Shown here: one piece after another, positions 1 to 7,006 of the stretch | Numbering within the stretch: position 1 is the stretch's first letter | How the letters are laid out: every line of letters starts with the position of its first letter | NCBI GenBank assembly: GCA_964600225.1 | Contig: CAZRIT010000035.1 | Span: forward strand, 1-19,437 | Length of the DNA stretch: 19,437 nucleotides | From: CAZRIT01 sp964600225 | GTDB lineage: Bacteria > Bacillota > Clostridia > Christensenellales > CAG-138 | Direction of reading: 5' to 3' | Position numbers and translations under genes: made by a program | The notes under the pieces: generated by a model | Databases searched by the model: none | Told to the model about the DNA's origin: nothing | What the model saw: the letters and a program-made list of their open reading frames with translations, nothing else

Positions 1-700
1 TGCGCTGTGTCATCCTGAGGCGAAGCCGAAGGATCTGTCCCGCCACAGCGGACGCGATGAACATCGGGGGGCCGAGGGGGATTCCGATTTCCCCCTTACG
101 CCCCCCCGAACCCCCCGTAACCCCTTAAACCGGCCGCTCAATCGCCGCGGGGCTCATGGAAACGATGCTTTCGCGCCGAATACCGAATCGCGTCATTCCA
201 AGTCAACGCCGCTGCATTCCTCGCTTTGCTTCTCAGAATGACACCGTTGTTTTTGTCATCCTGAGCACATTCTTGCGCTGTGTCATCCTGAGGCGAAGCC
301 GAAGGATCTGTCCCGCCACAGCGGACGCAGCGAACATCGGGGGTCGAGGGGGGGTCCGATTTCCCCCTTATGGCCCCTTTCCCAGCCCCTGCCCCGTAAC
401 CCCTTAAACCGGCCGCTCAATCGCCGCGGGGCTCATGGAGCGGGGCTCATGGAAACGAGGCGTTCGCGCTGAATACCGATGCCGTGTCATCCTTTGCCGA
501 CGCCGCAGCGGGCGCGGGAAACGTTCCTCGCTTTGCTCGGAAAGATTCTTCGGGCTGTGGCCCTCAGAATGACAGCGTTGTTTTTGTCATCCTGAGCCGA
601 AGCCGAAGGATCTGTCCCGCCGCAGCGGACGTGCAGCCGCAGAAGGGTACGACATCGTTGTCATCCCGAGGGCCGTAGGCCAGAAGCATCCGATCGTCCC
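1..700. repeat. Non-coding region of diverged dispersed repeats
   Basis: No convincing gene lies here. A 37-bp unit beginning TGTCATCCTGAG and containing CGAAGCCGAAGGATCTG occurs at 8-44, 281-317 and 585-621. A 33-bp unit beginning TCAGAATGACA occurs at 233-265 and 564-596. The block 1-163 is repeated in diverged form from 274 to about 439, sharing the 3' motif CGGCCGCTCAATCGCC. A related shorter variant (TCATCCCGAGGGCCGTAGG) starts near 661. Short open frames here change reading between copies and have low-complexity products, so I treat the whole stretch as repeat-derived intergenic DNA. CATCCTGAG...GAAGGATC elements of this type are known as dispersed intergenic repeats in many bacterial genomes. 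Confidence 0.75.
426..453. repeat. Exact 14-bp tandem duplication
   Basis: GCGGGGCTCATGGA is present twice back to back (426-439 and 440-453). The equivalent place in the first repeat block (about 146-160) has a single copy, so this looks like a local duplication inside the second copy. Confidence 0.85.
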
Positions 701-711
701 GTTCATAACAC

Positions 712-739
712 AAAAAAGGCGGTCTTGCGACCGCCTTTT
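712..739 (-). terminator. Intrinsic terminator of the 765-1709 lipoprotein gene
   Basis: An 11-bp perfect inverted repeat (714-724 against 729-739, arms AAAAGGCGGTC and GACCGCCTTTT) has a 4-nt loop. Read on the minus strand it ends in a run of six T. It lies about 25 nt past the lipoprotein stop codon. Confidence 0.9.
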
Positions 740-764
740 CCCGTGCTTGGCACATGTAAAGGAC

Positions 765-1709
765 TTATTTGTAGCTGACCGCTGCGTTCTGCGTCGGTTT
801 CACATAGTCCTCGTTGAACTTATTCATGTATTCGCTCAGATCCTCGGCCTCGAGCTCCTCATTGTTGATATCGATGCTGTAATCGGATGCATCGTCGCTC
901 TTGAGGGAGAGCTTCACGGCCATATCCAGATCCAGATCGCTGATGGTCATGTTGGTGTCATCAACGAATACCACATATACCTCGTACTTGGGCGCGCGCG
1001 CACGCATGATCACGGGATAGACGTAGTTCTCCTCCTCCTGTCCCCAGACGTCGCCTGTGCGGCCGGCCTGCTTGAGGATTTCGGGGATGACGTTTTCGCC
1101 CTTGTCGGCGCCAACGGGATAGATGTAGAGCTCTTTGATATCCTTACCGGTCTTGTTCTTCATCTCCATGGCGATGGTGGCCAGTTCCACGCCGCCATCG
1201 GCCTCGGCCACTTTGAGCAGTTCCTCGGTGAACACAACGTCCTCATCCAGCTTGCAGGAGACTTCGTCCGCCGCCTTGAAGGACAGGCTGTTCTTGGCCT
1301 GCATCTCCAGGTTGGTGTAGACGCCCTCTTCGCCGTTATCGTAGATGGCCGTCACTTCGTACACGTCCGACGCGGGGCGCAGGCACACCACACGGATGTA
1401 ATCCTGATACTCGCTGCTGTTCATCATCGGCGCGGAAAGCAGGTTCTCGCCCTTTTCGGTGGCTCCTTTGGGATACAGATACAGTTCGCTAAGCTGCAAG
1501 GCTGTTTCGCCATCGGCCGCCTTGGCCTTGTTTTTGAGGTTGAACGCCAATACGACGTCGCCTGCAGGCGGCGCGGCGGGGGGTTCGGTCGCAGCGGGCG
1601 CCGCGGGTGCGGCAGGCGCTGCGGGCGCAGCGGGCGCGGTGGGTGTTGCGCAGGCGGCAAGGGACAGCACCATGCACAGAGCAAGCAGTAACGCAATGGT
1701 CTTTTTCAT
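765..1709 (-). CDS. Lipoprotein with Pro/Ala linker and internally duplicated domain
   Basis: 314-aa exported lipoprotein of unknown function. Residues 1-20 form a lipoprotein signal (KK, hydrophobic core, lipobox L17-A-A-C20), so the mature protein should be anchored to the outer face of the membrane through Cys20. Residues about 23-50 are a Pro/Ala-rich linker of repeated APAAP type. The rest is acidic and appears to be two related halves: each contains a motif of the form ELY(L/I)YPxGAxxKGEN, one after residue 70 and one after residue 190, followed by a stretch ending in a (Y)EVxxxxxD strand. The chosen ATG has AGGAGGAACTT directly upstream; a longer in-frame TTG start at 1733 would include that ribosome-binding site and is rejected. 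The gene is monocistronic, between a consensus promoter and an intrinsic terminator. I do not recognise a named family. Confidence 0.85.
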   Translation of the reverse strand: MKKTIALLLALCMVLSLAACATPTAPAAPAAPAAPAAPAATEPPAAPPAGDVVLAFNLKNKAKAADGETALQLSELYLYPKGATEKGENLLSAPMMNSSEYQDYIRVVCLRPASDVYEVTAIYDNGEEGVYTNLEMQAKNSLSFKAADEVSCKLDEDVVFTEELLKVAEADGGVELATIAMEMKNKTGKDIKELYIYPVGADKGENVIPEILKQAGRTGDVWGQEEENYVYPVIMRARAPKYEVYVVFVDDTNMTISDLDLDMAVKLSLKSDDASDYSIDINNEELEAEDLSEYMNKFNEDYVKPTQNAAVSYK

Positions 1710-1727
1710 AAGTTCCTCCTTTATTTT

Positions 1728-1875
1728 CCCCAAGTGGGGTCATTGCAATTGGGTGTGTCCGCTCGGCCAAATGATATCGACAGAATCCGTGAGCGGACAG
1801 GGCATAGAACAAGGCGTGATGATTTGTAAACGTTTGCGTCCATTCGGATAAAAAACACAGGCTGATGCTTCCTGT
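1728..1875 (-). promoter_or_regulatory. Structured 5' leader of the lipoprotein gene
   Basis: The predicted start site near 1875 leaves about 165 nt before the ATG. The leader contains a small ACAGG/CCTGT hairpin followed by six U next to the start site. It also has a strong stem of TGTCCGCTC (1756-1764) with GAGCGGACA (1791-1799), and a CCCC-ACTT-GGGG hairpin (1728-1739) just before the ribosome-binding site. It could be a cis-regulatory RNA, but I match it to no known riboswitch class. Confidence 0.4.
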
Positions 1876-1881
1876 ATCCCC

Positions 1882-1910
1882 ATTATAGTCCCATCGGGCG
1901 CGCATGTCAA
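1882..1910 (-). promoter_or_regulatory. Consensus sigma-A promoter
   Basis: On the minus strand TTGACA (1905-1910), a 17-nt spacer and TATAAT (1882-1887) match both hexamers exactly. It drives the lipoprotein gene ending at 765. The 190 bases beyond it (1911-2102) are GC-rich and hold no gene that I can support. Confidence 0.9.
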
Positions 1911-2102
1911 GCACTTTTGCAAATCCGTTTGCCCTCCGTATTGCCCGTCAAACGCGCCCTGCGGCATGTAAAAAACCACGGTTGGCGACGCTGTGGCACG
2001 GTTGGTGCGCCACGAACGCCCGCACGCAAACGAATACGCCGCAGCCCCCGCCGCGACGCCGTCCGTTCCACCGTCCGACGGACGCCGCGCCGACGACGGG
2101 TG

Positions 2103-2139
2103 AAAAAACAAACGAGCCTTCTTTGATCGGAAGGCTCGT
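2103..2139 (-). terminator. Intrinsic terminator of the ferredoxin gene
   Basis: A 10-bp perfect stem, ACGAGCCTTC (2112-2121) with GAAGGCTCGT (2130-2139), has an 8-nt loop. Read on the minus strand it is followed by TTTGTTTTTT. It lies 17 nt beyond the ferredoxin stop codon. Confidence 0.9.
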
Positions 2140-2155
2140 GTTGTGTAAACCGTTT

Positions 2156-2326
2156 TTACTCCTGAACCGGCGCGCTGACCGGGCAAACATCGGCGCAGCT
2201 GCCGCAGTCAATGCACTTTTCGGCGTCGATTTCGTAATGTTCTTTTCCTTCGCTGATGGCTTCCACGGGGCATTCGCCTGCGCAGGCGCCGCAGCTGATG
2301 CATTCGTCGCTGATTTTATATGCCAT
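2156..2326 (-). CDS. 2x[4Fe-4S] clostridial-type ferredoxin
   Basis: 56-aa soluble electron carrier. It has two complete cluster-binding motifs of the form CxxCxxCxxxCP (CISCGACAGECP near residue 9 and CIDCGSCADVCP near residue 38), the hallmark of the low-potential bacterial ferredoxins that serve hydrogenases and 2-oxoacid oxidoreductases. Length matches the family (about 55 aa). The start at MAYKISDEC is chosen because GGAGGA lies 8 nt upstream; an ATG six codons further up would put that site inside the gene. It is monocistronic with its own promoter and terminator, so its partner enzyme is not indicated by the neighbourhood. Confidence 0.95.
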   Translation of the reverse strand: MAYKISDECISCGACAGECPVEAISEGKEHYEIDAEKCIDCGSCADVCPVSAPVQE

Positions 2327-2355
2327 GAATCTGTCCTCCGTCATGATTTTTACTC

Positions 2356-2388
2356 ATTATAGCAACACCAAGCGTGTTTTGCAACACG
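2356..2388 (-). promoter_or_regulatory. Ferredoxin promoter with palindrome over the -35
   Basis: On the minus strand TTGCAA (2379-2384), a 17-nt spacer and TATAAT (2356-2361) form a good sigma-A promoter. A perfect palindrome, CGTGTT-TTGC-AACACG (2373-2388), covers the -35 hexamer and could be an operator. The operator role is inference. Confidence 0.75.
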
Positions 2389-2401
2389 ATATCCACCGTT
2401 T

Positions 2402-3706
2402 TTATTCGGTTTTTTGCGCCTCGGGATGGTTGCGCCTGCCGCCGCGGCGTCTGCGCTTGCGCGGCGCGCCCGCGGCCATGCCGTCTGCGGGCGGTGTTTG
2501 CGCGTCCGCACGGGCCGCATCGGCCGATTCCGCGGGGCGCTGCTGTCTTTGCGGCTGCTGCTGCGGGCGGTTCTGCGCGGGCTGCCGCTGCTGTTGCTGC
2601 CTGTTTGGCGCGGGCTGGCGGCTTTGCTGCTGCTGCGGTGCGGCTTGTCCGCCCTCCGCATTGCGCATGGGCGCGGCCGTCGGAGCCTGCTGCGTGCCGC
2701 CCGATTGCGTACGGCTCTTGCCGCGCCCGCCGCGCCGCCGCTTGTTGCGCTGCGCCGCGTCCATGCCGTTGCCGCTTTCCGCGCCGCCGACGGGTTCCAC
2801 GTTGTTGCCGACACGCTCCGCAGGTGGCCGTTGCGTGGTTACGGACGCCTCCGCCTGCTGCGCGGGCTCGGCCGCAATCGGCTGCGGCAGCGGTTCGCCG
2901 GGCTTGGCCAGCAGGGTATAGTGGAATTCCCGCACGTCGATGGAGCCGTCGGGCAGCGTCAGCCGCACCCTGGTCTTTTCGGTGATGACGTTGTTGTCGA
3001 TGGCAATGCCCATGCCGTCGGGTGTGTTGATCTCGCGGTTGAGCTTGGGCATCTTCTTTTTCATTTCCTCATAGCCCGATTGCTCGTATTGCAGGCAGCA
3101 CATGAGCCTTCCGCACAGGCCCGAAATCTTCGTGGGGCTCAGCGACAGGTTCTGCTCCTTGGCCATCTTGATGGATACGGGGCGGAAATCGTCCAGAAAC
3201 GTCTTGCAGCACACGGGCCGCCCGCAGGAGCCAAGGCCGCCGAGCATCTTGGCCTCGTCGCGCACGCCGATTTGCCTAAGCTCAATGCGCGTGCGGAACT
3301 GGCCCGCCAAATCCTTGACCAATTCCCGAAAATCCACGCGCTCATCCGCGGTGAAGTAGAATATCACCTTGCTGCCGTTGAACGAATACTCCACGTCCAC
3401 CAGCTTCATATCCAGCCCGTGCTGCTCAATCTTTTTCTGGCACACGGCAAACGCATCGTCCTCTTTGCCGCTGTTCTGGTCGCGCATGCTGCGGTCCTGC
3501 TCGGTGGCGATGCGCACAACGGGCTTGAGCGGGGAAACGATCATCGTATCCTCCACCTCCGTTGCGCCCTGTATCACCTCGCCGTATTCCTGGCCGCGCG
3601 CGGTCTCCACGATCACGCCGTCGCCTTCCTTGATTTCAAACTCCAACGGATCGAAGTAATAAATGCGTCTGCTCGTTTTAAAGCGTACGCCGATTACCTT
3701 GGTCAT
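2402..3706 (-). CDS. ricT: PSP1-domain protein RicT (YaaT) with long C-terminal tail
   Basis: 434-aa cytoplasmic protein of the PSP1/RicT family. In Bacillus subtilis RicT acts with RicA and RicF in a complex that affects RNase Y-dependent mRNA maturation, sporulation, competence and biofilm formation; it carries Fe-S clusters. The family core is residues 1-275, with conserved cysteine groups GSCGRPVCC (C161, C166, C167) and LCGRLMCC (C198, C203, C204). Residues about 285-434 are an extra low-complexity tail rich in Gln, Arg, Pro and Ala, with two Arg-rich motifs (KRRRGGRGK and RKRRRRGGRR); the B. subtilis protein stops near 275 aa. The start overlaps the holB stop by 4 nt (ATGA), so the two are translationally coupled. 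The order holB-ricT is the same as in B. subtilis. Confidence 0.95.
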   Translation of the reverse strand: MTKVIGVRFKTSRRIYYFDPLEFEIKEGDGVIVETARGQEYGEVIQGATEVEDTMIVSPLKPVVRIATEQDRSMRDQNSGKEDDAFAVCQKKIEQHGLDMKLVDVEYSFNGSKVIFYFTADERVDFRELVKDLAGQFRTRIELRQIGVRDEAKMLGGLGSCGRPVCCKTFLDDFRPVSIKMAKEQNLSLSPTKISGLCGRLMCCLQYEQSGYEEMKKKMPKLNREINTPDGMGIAIDNNVITEKTRVRLTLPDGSIDVREFHYTLLAKPGEPLPQPIAAEPAQQAEASVTTQRPPAERVGNNVEPVGGAESGNGMDAAQRNKRRRGGRGKSRTQSGGTQQAPTAAPMRNAEGGQAAPQQQQSRQPAPNRQQQQRQPAQNRPQQQPQRQQRPAESADAARADAQTPPADGMAAGAPRKRRRRGGRRNHPEAQKTE

Positions 3707-4638
3707 AACTGCTCCTTCATATCCGACAGCCGCGCAAGCAATGCGTCAACCGTCATCTGTGGGTTTGCCCACCCCGCCAAACGCGTCTGCGCCGAGATGA
3801 ACAGTTCTATGATACTCTGAATCTGCCGCAAAGTAAAGTGCCGACACAGCCGTTCGATGCGTTCTGTCTGGTCGATGTTGCAGATGCTTGCGCCGCCGAC
3901 CTTTACAATCAGCGCGTCCCGAAACAGGCTTTCCCCCGCATGCAGCAAGCGCTCCGCCCGCTCGGGATCGGCCTTCTTCTTTTTGCCGTCGCTCGCCTTC
4001 TCGGAAAGGATGGCCGCGGCAGCCTCCTCAAACGGCGGCACGCCGAGCGCCGCAGCGGTGAATATCTCCATGGCGCGTTCGCGCAGCAGTTTGGCGTCCT
4101 CATCAACAAAGCTATGCGCCTTGCCGAGGATGCCGTCGGACAGCCTGGCGGCCAGCGCAGCCGTGTCCTTGTCCACGCCCTCCGCTTCCAGCAGCCGTTC
4201 CACCGCCTCGTAAGGCTGCGCGCCCACACGGTAGATCAGGCAGCGCGAGCGCACCGTCGGCAACAGCCCCGCCTCGTTGCCCGTCAAAATCAGCAGCACG
4301 TCCTTTGGCGGTTCCTCCAGCGTTTTCAAAAGCGCATTTTGCGACTGTGCGCGCATCAGGTGCGCATCGGCTATCACATATGCGCGCCGCCCGCCGTTGA
4401 AGCCCTGCGCGCCCGTGGACGCGGTCAACGCGCGCACGTCCTCCACCCCCAGCGTGCGGCCCGAAAGCTCGCTGTAGTTGGGGCAGCTTGCCAGCCGCTG
4501 TGTCTCCGCCTCGTCAAAGCAGTACCACGCCGCCGCAGATCGCGCCAGCTTGGCCTTGCCCGCGCCCGCGGGGCCCGCAATCAGTATGGCATGCGGCACG
4601 CGTCGGTTCCGTATGCATTGGATCAATGCCGTTTCCAT
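3703..4638 (-). CDS. holB: DNA polymerase III delta' subunit
   Basis: 311-aa clamp-loader AAA+ protein that helps place the sliding clamp on DNA during replication. Visible motifs: Walker-A-like GPAGAGKA (residues 22-29), Walker-B-like VIADAH (88-93), KTLEEPP (105-111, typical of clamp-loader subunits) and the SRC motif in TVRSRC (128-133). The zinc-binding cysteine cluster of the gamma/tau subunit DnaX is absent, which fits delta'. The N-terminus is slightly short for the family, but an in-frame stop lies a few codons upstream of the ATG at 4638. The ribosome-binding site is weak (GGAAAGGAAA about 18 nt upstream), so expression may depend on upstream translation. It overlaps ricT by 4 nt and lies 104 nt after the decarboxylase gene. 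Confidence 0.92.
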   Translation of the reverse strand: METALIQCIRNRRVPHAILIAGPAGAGKAKLARSAAAWYCFDEAETQRLASCPNYSELSGRTLGVEDVRALTASTGAQGFNGGRRAYVIADAHLMRAQSQNALLKTLEEPPKDVLLILTGNEAGLLPTVRSRCLIYRVGAQPYEAVERLLEAEGVDKDTAALAARLSDGILGKAHSFVDEDAKLLRERAMEIFTAAALGVPPFEEAAAAILSEKASDGKKKKADPERAERLLHAGESLFRDALIVKVGGASICNIDQTERIERLCRHFTLRQIQSIIELFISAQTRLAGWANPQMTVDALLARLSDMKEQL

Positions 4639-4664
4639 GCGTCGCTTTTTGGGTTTCCTTTCCT

Positions 4665-4707
4665 ATTTTTATGGTTCGCGCTTTGATTTTCTATGGTTCC
4701 CGCTTTG
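4665..4707. repeat. Imperfect 21/22-bp tandem repeat in the holB leader
   Basis: ATTTTTATGGTTCGCGCTTTG (4665-4685, 21 bp) is followed at once by a 22-bp near copy starting ATTTTCTATGGTTCCCGC (4686-4707). A further partial copy (TTTTGGTTCCG) occurs near 4730. It fills much of the 104-nt gap between the decarboxylase and holB, and is AT-richer than its surroundings. Confidence 0.7.
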
Positions 4708-4742
4708 GTTTTGTTTTACAGGCTGCCCATTTTGGTTCCGTC

Positions 4743-6167
4743 CTACCGCTCCCGCGCCACCACGGCAACACAGCCGTCGTAAACGCCAAACAGCGCCGCG
4801 CCGCCCTGCGCCTGCCGCAGCAGGTATTCTACGGCCGCCTCGGTGATGCGTTCCCCGGGCATGGTGAGCGCGATCCCCGGCGGATAGACGCCGATGGCCT
4901 CCCCCGCCGTCCGATCGATGGCGTCGGCCAGCCGCACCTGTTCCATATCGGCAAACGCCGCCGCGCGCACGGATATGCGGCGTTCGGGCGGAATACCGTA
5001 CACGGCCGCATCGAAGGCCAAGCGCTCCGCCCCGCGCGCGCTGCCGTACGGCAGCTGTTCCAGCGCCTCCAACAGTTTTTCGTACCACGCCGACGGGTCC
5101 TCGGGCGTGGTAATCAGCACCAGCCGCTCCGCATCCGCCATCTCGATATAGATCCCCGCGATCTCCAGGCTGCTTTGCGCCCGATACCCCGTCAGCCCGC
5201 GCGCCGTCACGTCGATGACAAGCCTTGTGCGGTCGCGCTCGTACACGCCCGCGCCGATGCGATCGGGCAAAAGCCCAAGCCCGTTGATCCGCCGAATTTG
5301 TTTGCGCAACGCGTCGATGCGGCGCACCTGCGCGCTCCAATCCTGCCGACGGCCCATGTACACCGACCAGTCCAGCGATGCCATCAGCAGGTACGACGGG
5401 CTGCTCGTTTCGATCATGCCGAGCACGCGCTGCACGGTTTCGGGCGGAATGCGGCACTCGCCCAGATGCAGGCTGGCCGCCTGGGTCAACGCGTTCATGG
5501 TTTTGTGCTGCGAGTGCGCCCACATATCCGCAAAGCCCCCGAGCCCCGTCGGCAGCACATCCGAAAACGGGAAATGCGCCCCGTGCGCCGCGTCCACCAG
5601 CAGCAATGCGCCGCGGCGGTGCGCCACGTCCGCAAGCGCGGGGATATCCGCGCAGAATCCATAATAGTTCGGGCTGGTCAGCAGCACCGCCGTCGCGCCC
5701 GTTTCCGTCAAGGCATTTTCCAGCGCTTCGGGCGTCACCATGCCCCACAGCCCCGTTTCGGCGTCCGCTGCGGGGGTGATATAATAGGTTTCGATGCCGC
5801 TGAGCGCCACGCCCGCCACGGCGGAGCGGTGCGCATCGCGCGAAAGCAGCAGCTTGTCCCGCGGCGACAGCGACAGGATCATGGCCTGCACGGCGGCCGT
5901 TGCGCCGTTGACGACAAACCACGATTGTTTGGCGCCGTACGCCTCGGCCATGCGACGCTGCGCATACAGGATGCCGTCGATCGGCCGATGCAGGTTGTCG
6001 GTGCAGCTTAGCTCCGTCACGTCCCACAGCATCAGCGCATCCTGCCAAAAGCCGCCCATGCCCCGTCCCTTGTGGCCGGGCATGTGAAAGCGCGCCGCAT
6101 CGGAGCGCGCGTATGCGCCAAGCATCTCCGGCAGCGTATGACAGGTTATGCGTTCACGTTCGTCCAT
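4743..6167 (-). CDS. Orn/Lys/Arg decarboxylase-family PLP enzyme
   Basis: 474-aa fold-type I PLP enzyme of the Orn/Lys/Arg decarboxylase family, likely decarboxylating a basic amino acid as an entry to polyamines; the substrate cannot be read from sequence. Signature features: N-terminal FHMPGHKG (27-34), the phosphate-binding region around NGATAAVQA (87-95), the cofactor-ring aspartate in VDAAHGAH (D192), and the Schiff-base lysine in HSQHKT (K222). Length fits the short YaaO-type decarboxylases that lack the N-terminal receiver-like wing domain. In B. subtilis the relative yaaO lies close to tmk and holB, so the linkage is conserved even though tmk is absent here. The start codon overlaps the end of the upstream membrane-protein gene by 22 nt, indicating one transcript. 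Confidence 0.88.
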   Translation of the reverse strand: MDERERITCHTLPEMLGAYARSDAARFHMPGHKGRGMGGFWQDALMLWDVTELSCTDNLHRPIDGILYAQRRMAEAYGAKQSWFVVNGATAAVQAMILSLSPRDKLLLSRDAHRSAVAGVALSGIETYYITPAADAETGLWGMVTPEALENALTETGATAVLLTSPNYYGFCADIPALADVAHRRGALLLVDAAHGAHFPFSDVLPTGLGGFADMWAHSQHKTMNALTQAASLHLGECRIPPETVQRVLGMIETSSPSYLLMASLDWSVYMGRRQDWSAQVRRIDALRKQIRRINGLGLLPDRIGAGVYERDRTRLVIDVTARGLTGYRAQSSLEIAGIYIEMADAERLVLITTPEDPSAWYEKLLEALEQLPYGSARGAERLAFDAAVYGIPPERRISVRAAAFADMEQVRLADAIDRTAGEAIGVYPPGIALTMPGERITEAAVEYLLRQAQGGAALFGVYDGCVAVVARER

Positions 6168-6613
6168 TGCTGCCTCAGCTTTCCGATAAATTCTTCCGTG
6201 GGATCGATCACCATCCGCCGCCCGTCCGTTAGCGTCAGCACGCAGCCGTTTCCGCGCCGCAATCCATAGTCCGCCACGCGCGCCCCGCGCGGCTTATGAT
6301 CCTGCGCCATTGCCTCCAGCTCCGCCAGCGGCACGGGCACGCGCGCATGCAGGTGCGTGCCGACATACCGTTCGATGGTCAGCGTGCGGTTGGTCAATGT
6401 ATAGCGATAGGATACCATCCGAACCCGATACAGGTATACGCCAAGCAGCAGCACCATAGCATACAGCGGGAGCTGCACGGCAGCGCGCGGCCAAGCAAAC
6501 CGCTTGGTCAGCGCATTGCCAAGGGCCATGGCAAACAGCACGGCAGCCAGCAGTAACGCGTACAGCACGCCGTGCGAGCGGATGGCGCCCCGCTTCGGCG
6601 CCACCTTCTCCAT
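6146..6613 (-). CDS. Two-helix membrane protein with PH-like C-terminal domain
   Basis: 155-aa protein, first gene of the decarboxylase-holB-ricT operon. After a basic N-terminus there are two hydrophobic helices (about residues 15-35 and 46-66). A cytosolic C-terminal part then begins YRYTLTNRTLTIERYVG and alternates short beta-like strands, as in bacterial PH (bPH/YdbT-like) domains; this assignment is from pattern only. The start MEKVAPKRG is chosen because the promoter -10 lies about 40 nt upstream and AGAGGA lies 10 nt upstream; a longer in-frame start at 6715 would lie upstream of the promoter. The function is unknown. Confidence 0.75.
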   Translation of the reverse strand: MEKVAPKRGAIRSHGVLYALLLAAVLFAMALGNALTKRFAWPRAAVQLPLYAMVLLLGVYLYRVRMVSYRYTLTNRTLTIERYVGTHLHARVPVPLAELEAMAQDHKPRGARVADYGLRRGNGCVLTLTDGRRMVIDPTEEFIGKLRQQWTNVNA

Positions 6614-6652
6614 GCAGATAAAATCCTCTATCGCGCGTTCTTCCACGGTTCT

Positions 6653-6681
6653 ATTATAGGTTGCGCGGGCAAAAACGTCAA
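6653..6681 (-). promoter_or_regulatory. Sigma-A promoter of the PH-like/decarboxylase/holB/ricT operon
   Basis: On the minus strand TTGACG (6676-6681), a 17-nt spacer and TATAAT (6653-6658). It lies about 40 nt before the chosen ATG at 6613 and is the only strong promoter I see for the four minus-strand genes down to 2402. The stretch 6716-6928 beyond it is AT-richer and holds no credible gene; it contains a 7-bp inverted repeat, CCGCTTG/CAAGCGG (6819-6825 and 6841-6847). Confidence 0.85.
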
Positions 6682-6928
6682 TCAAACACGAGCAATTCGC
6701 AGCATTCAAGAGCATTTTAAAGATTTTTAACGATATTTTTCGCTAAACTCTCCTTTAGTTCATTGCAACTGTCGCCGCAATCATGTAGAATCTTTCGGTA
6801 CGAACCCCGTTTGCGCAACCGCTTGGTTTCATCGCATTGGCAAGCGGGACTGCGGTACAACCGCTTCGATGCTGCGATGCATAAAACGCGAAAGGTTCGC
6901 GCATAATCGAAGTGGAAAACCAATATGA

Positions 6929-7004
6929 TCCTCCTTAGCTCAGTCGGTAGAGCATGCGGCTGTTAACCGCAGTGTCGTTGGTTCGAGTCCAACAGGGGGA
7001 GCCA
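6929..7004 (+). tRNA. tRNA-Asn (anticodon GTT)
   Basis: 76-nt cloverleaf including an encoded CCA. The acceptor stem pairs TCCTCCT with AGGGGGA (one T-G pair). The D arm is GCTCAGTCGGTAGAGC. The anticodon stem TGCGG/CCGCA encloses the loop CTGTTAA with anticodon GTT at 6962-6964. The T arm is GTTGG-TTCGAGT-CCAAC. All canonical elements are present, and it is followed at once by an intrinsic terminator. No repeat of its 3' end is seen elsewhere in the window, so it is not marked as an integration site. Confidence 0.97.
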
Positions 7005-7006
7005 CG

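Noticed and set aside
1..700. Possible CRISPR array
   Set aside because: Repeat units are irregularly spaced (273 and 304 bp apart), diverged, and the spacers themselves are duplicated; no cas genes are present.
747..1691. Long plus-strand frame of 314 codons antisense to the lipoprotein gene
   Set aside because: It is a shadow of the GC-rich minus-strand gene, has no ribosome-binding site and has an implausible His/Val/Gly-rich product. The minus-strand gene has promoter, ribosome-binding site, signal and terminator.
1800..1875. GACGCAAA in the leader, reminiscent of the c-di-GMP-I (GEMM) riboswitch
   Set aside because: Only this short string matches; the other conserved loop and the two-stem architecture of that class are not visible.
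2414..3820. 468-codon plus-strand frame opposite ricT
   Set aside because: Antisense shadow of ricT with Leu/Arg/Ala-biased composition; ricT is certain from its cysteine motifs.
4488..6011. 507-codon plus-strand frame opposite the PLP decarboxylase
   Set aside because: Arg/His-rich antisense shadow; it crosses the holB-decarboxylase boundary and shows no domain.
6717..6923. 68-codon minus-strand frame between the operon promoter and the tRNA
   Set aside because: TTG start, no clear ribosome-binding site, Arg/Cys/Lys-rich product without likeness to any protein; the region is probably non-coding.
6929..7004. tRNA-Asn as attachment site of the prophage
   Set aside because: No copy of the tRNA 3' end is found near the phage remnant, which lies more than 10 kb away with core genes between.
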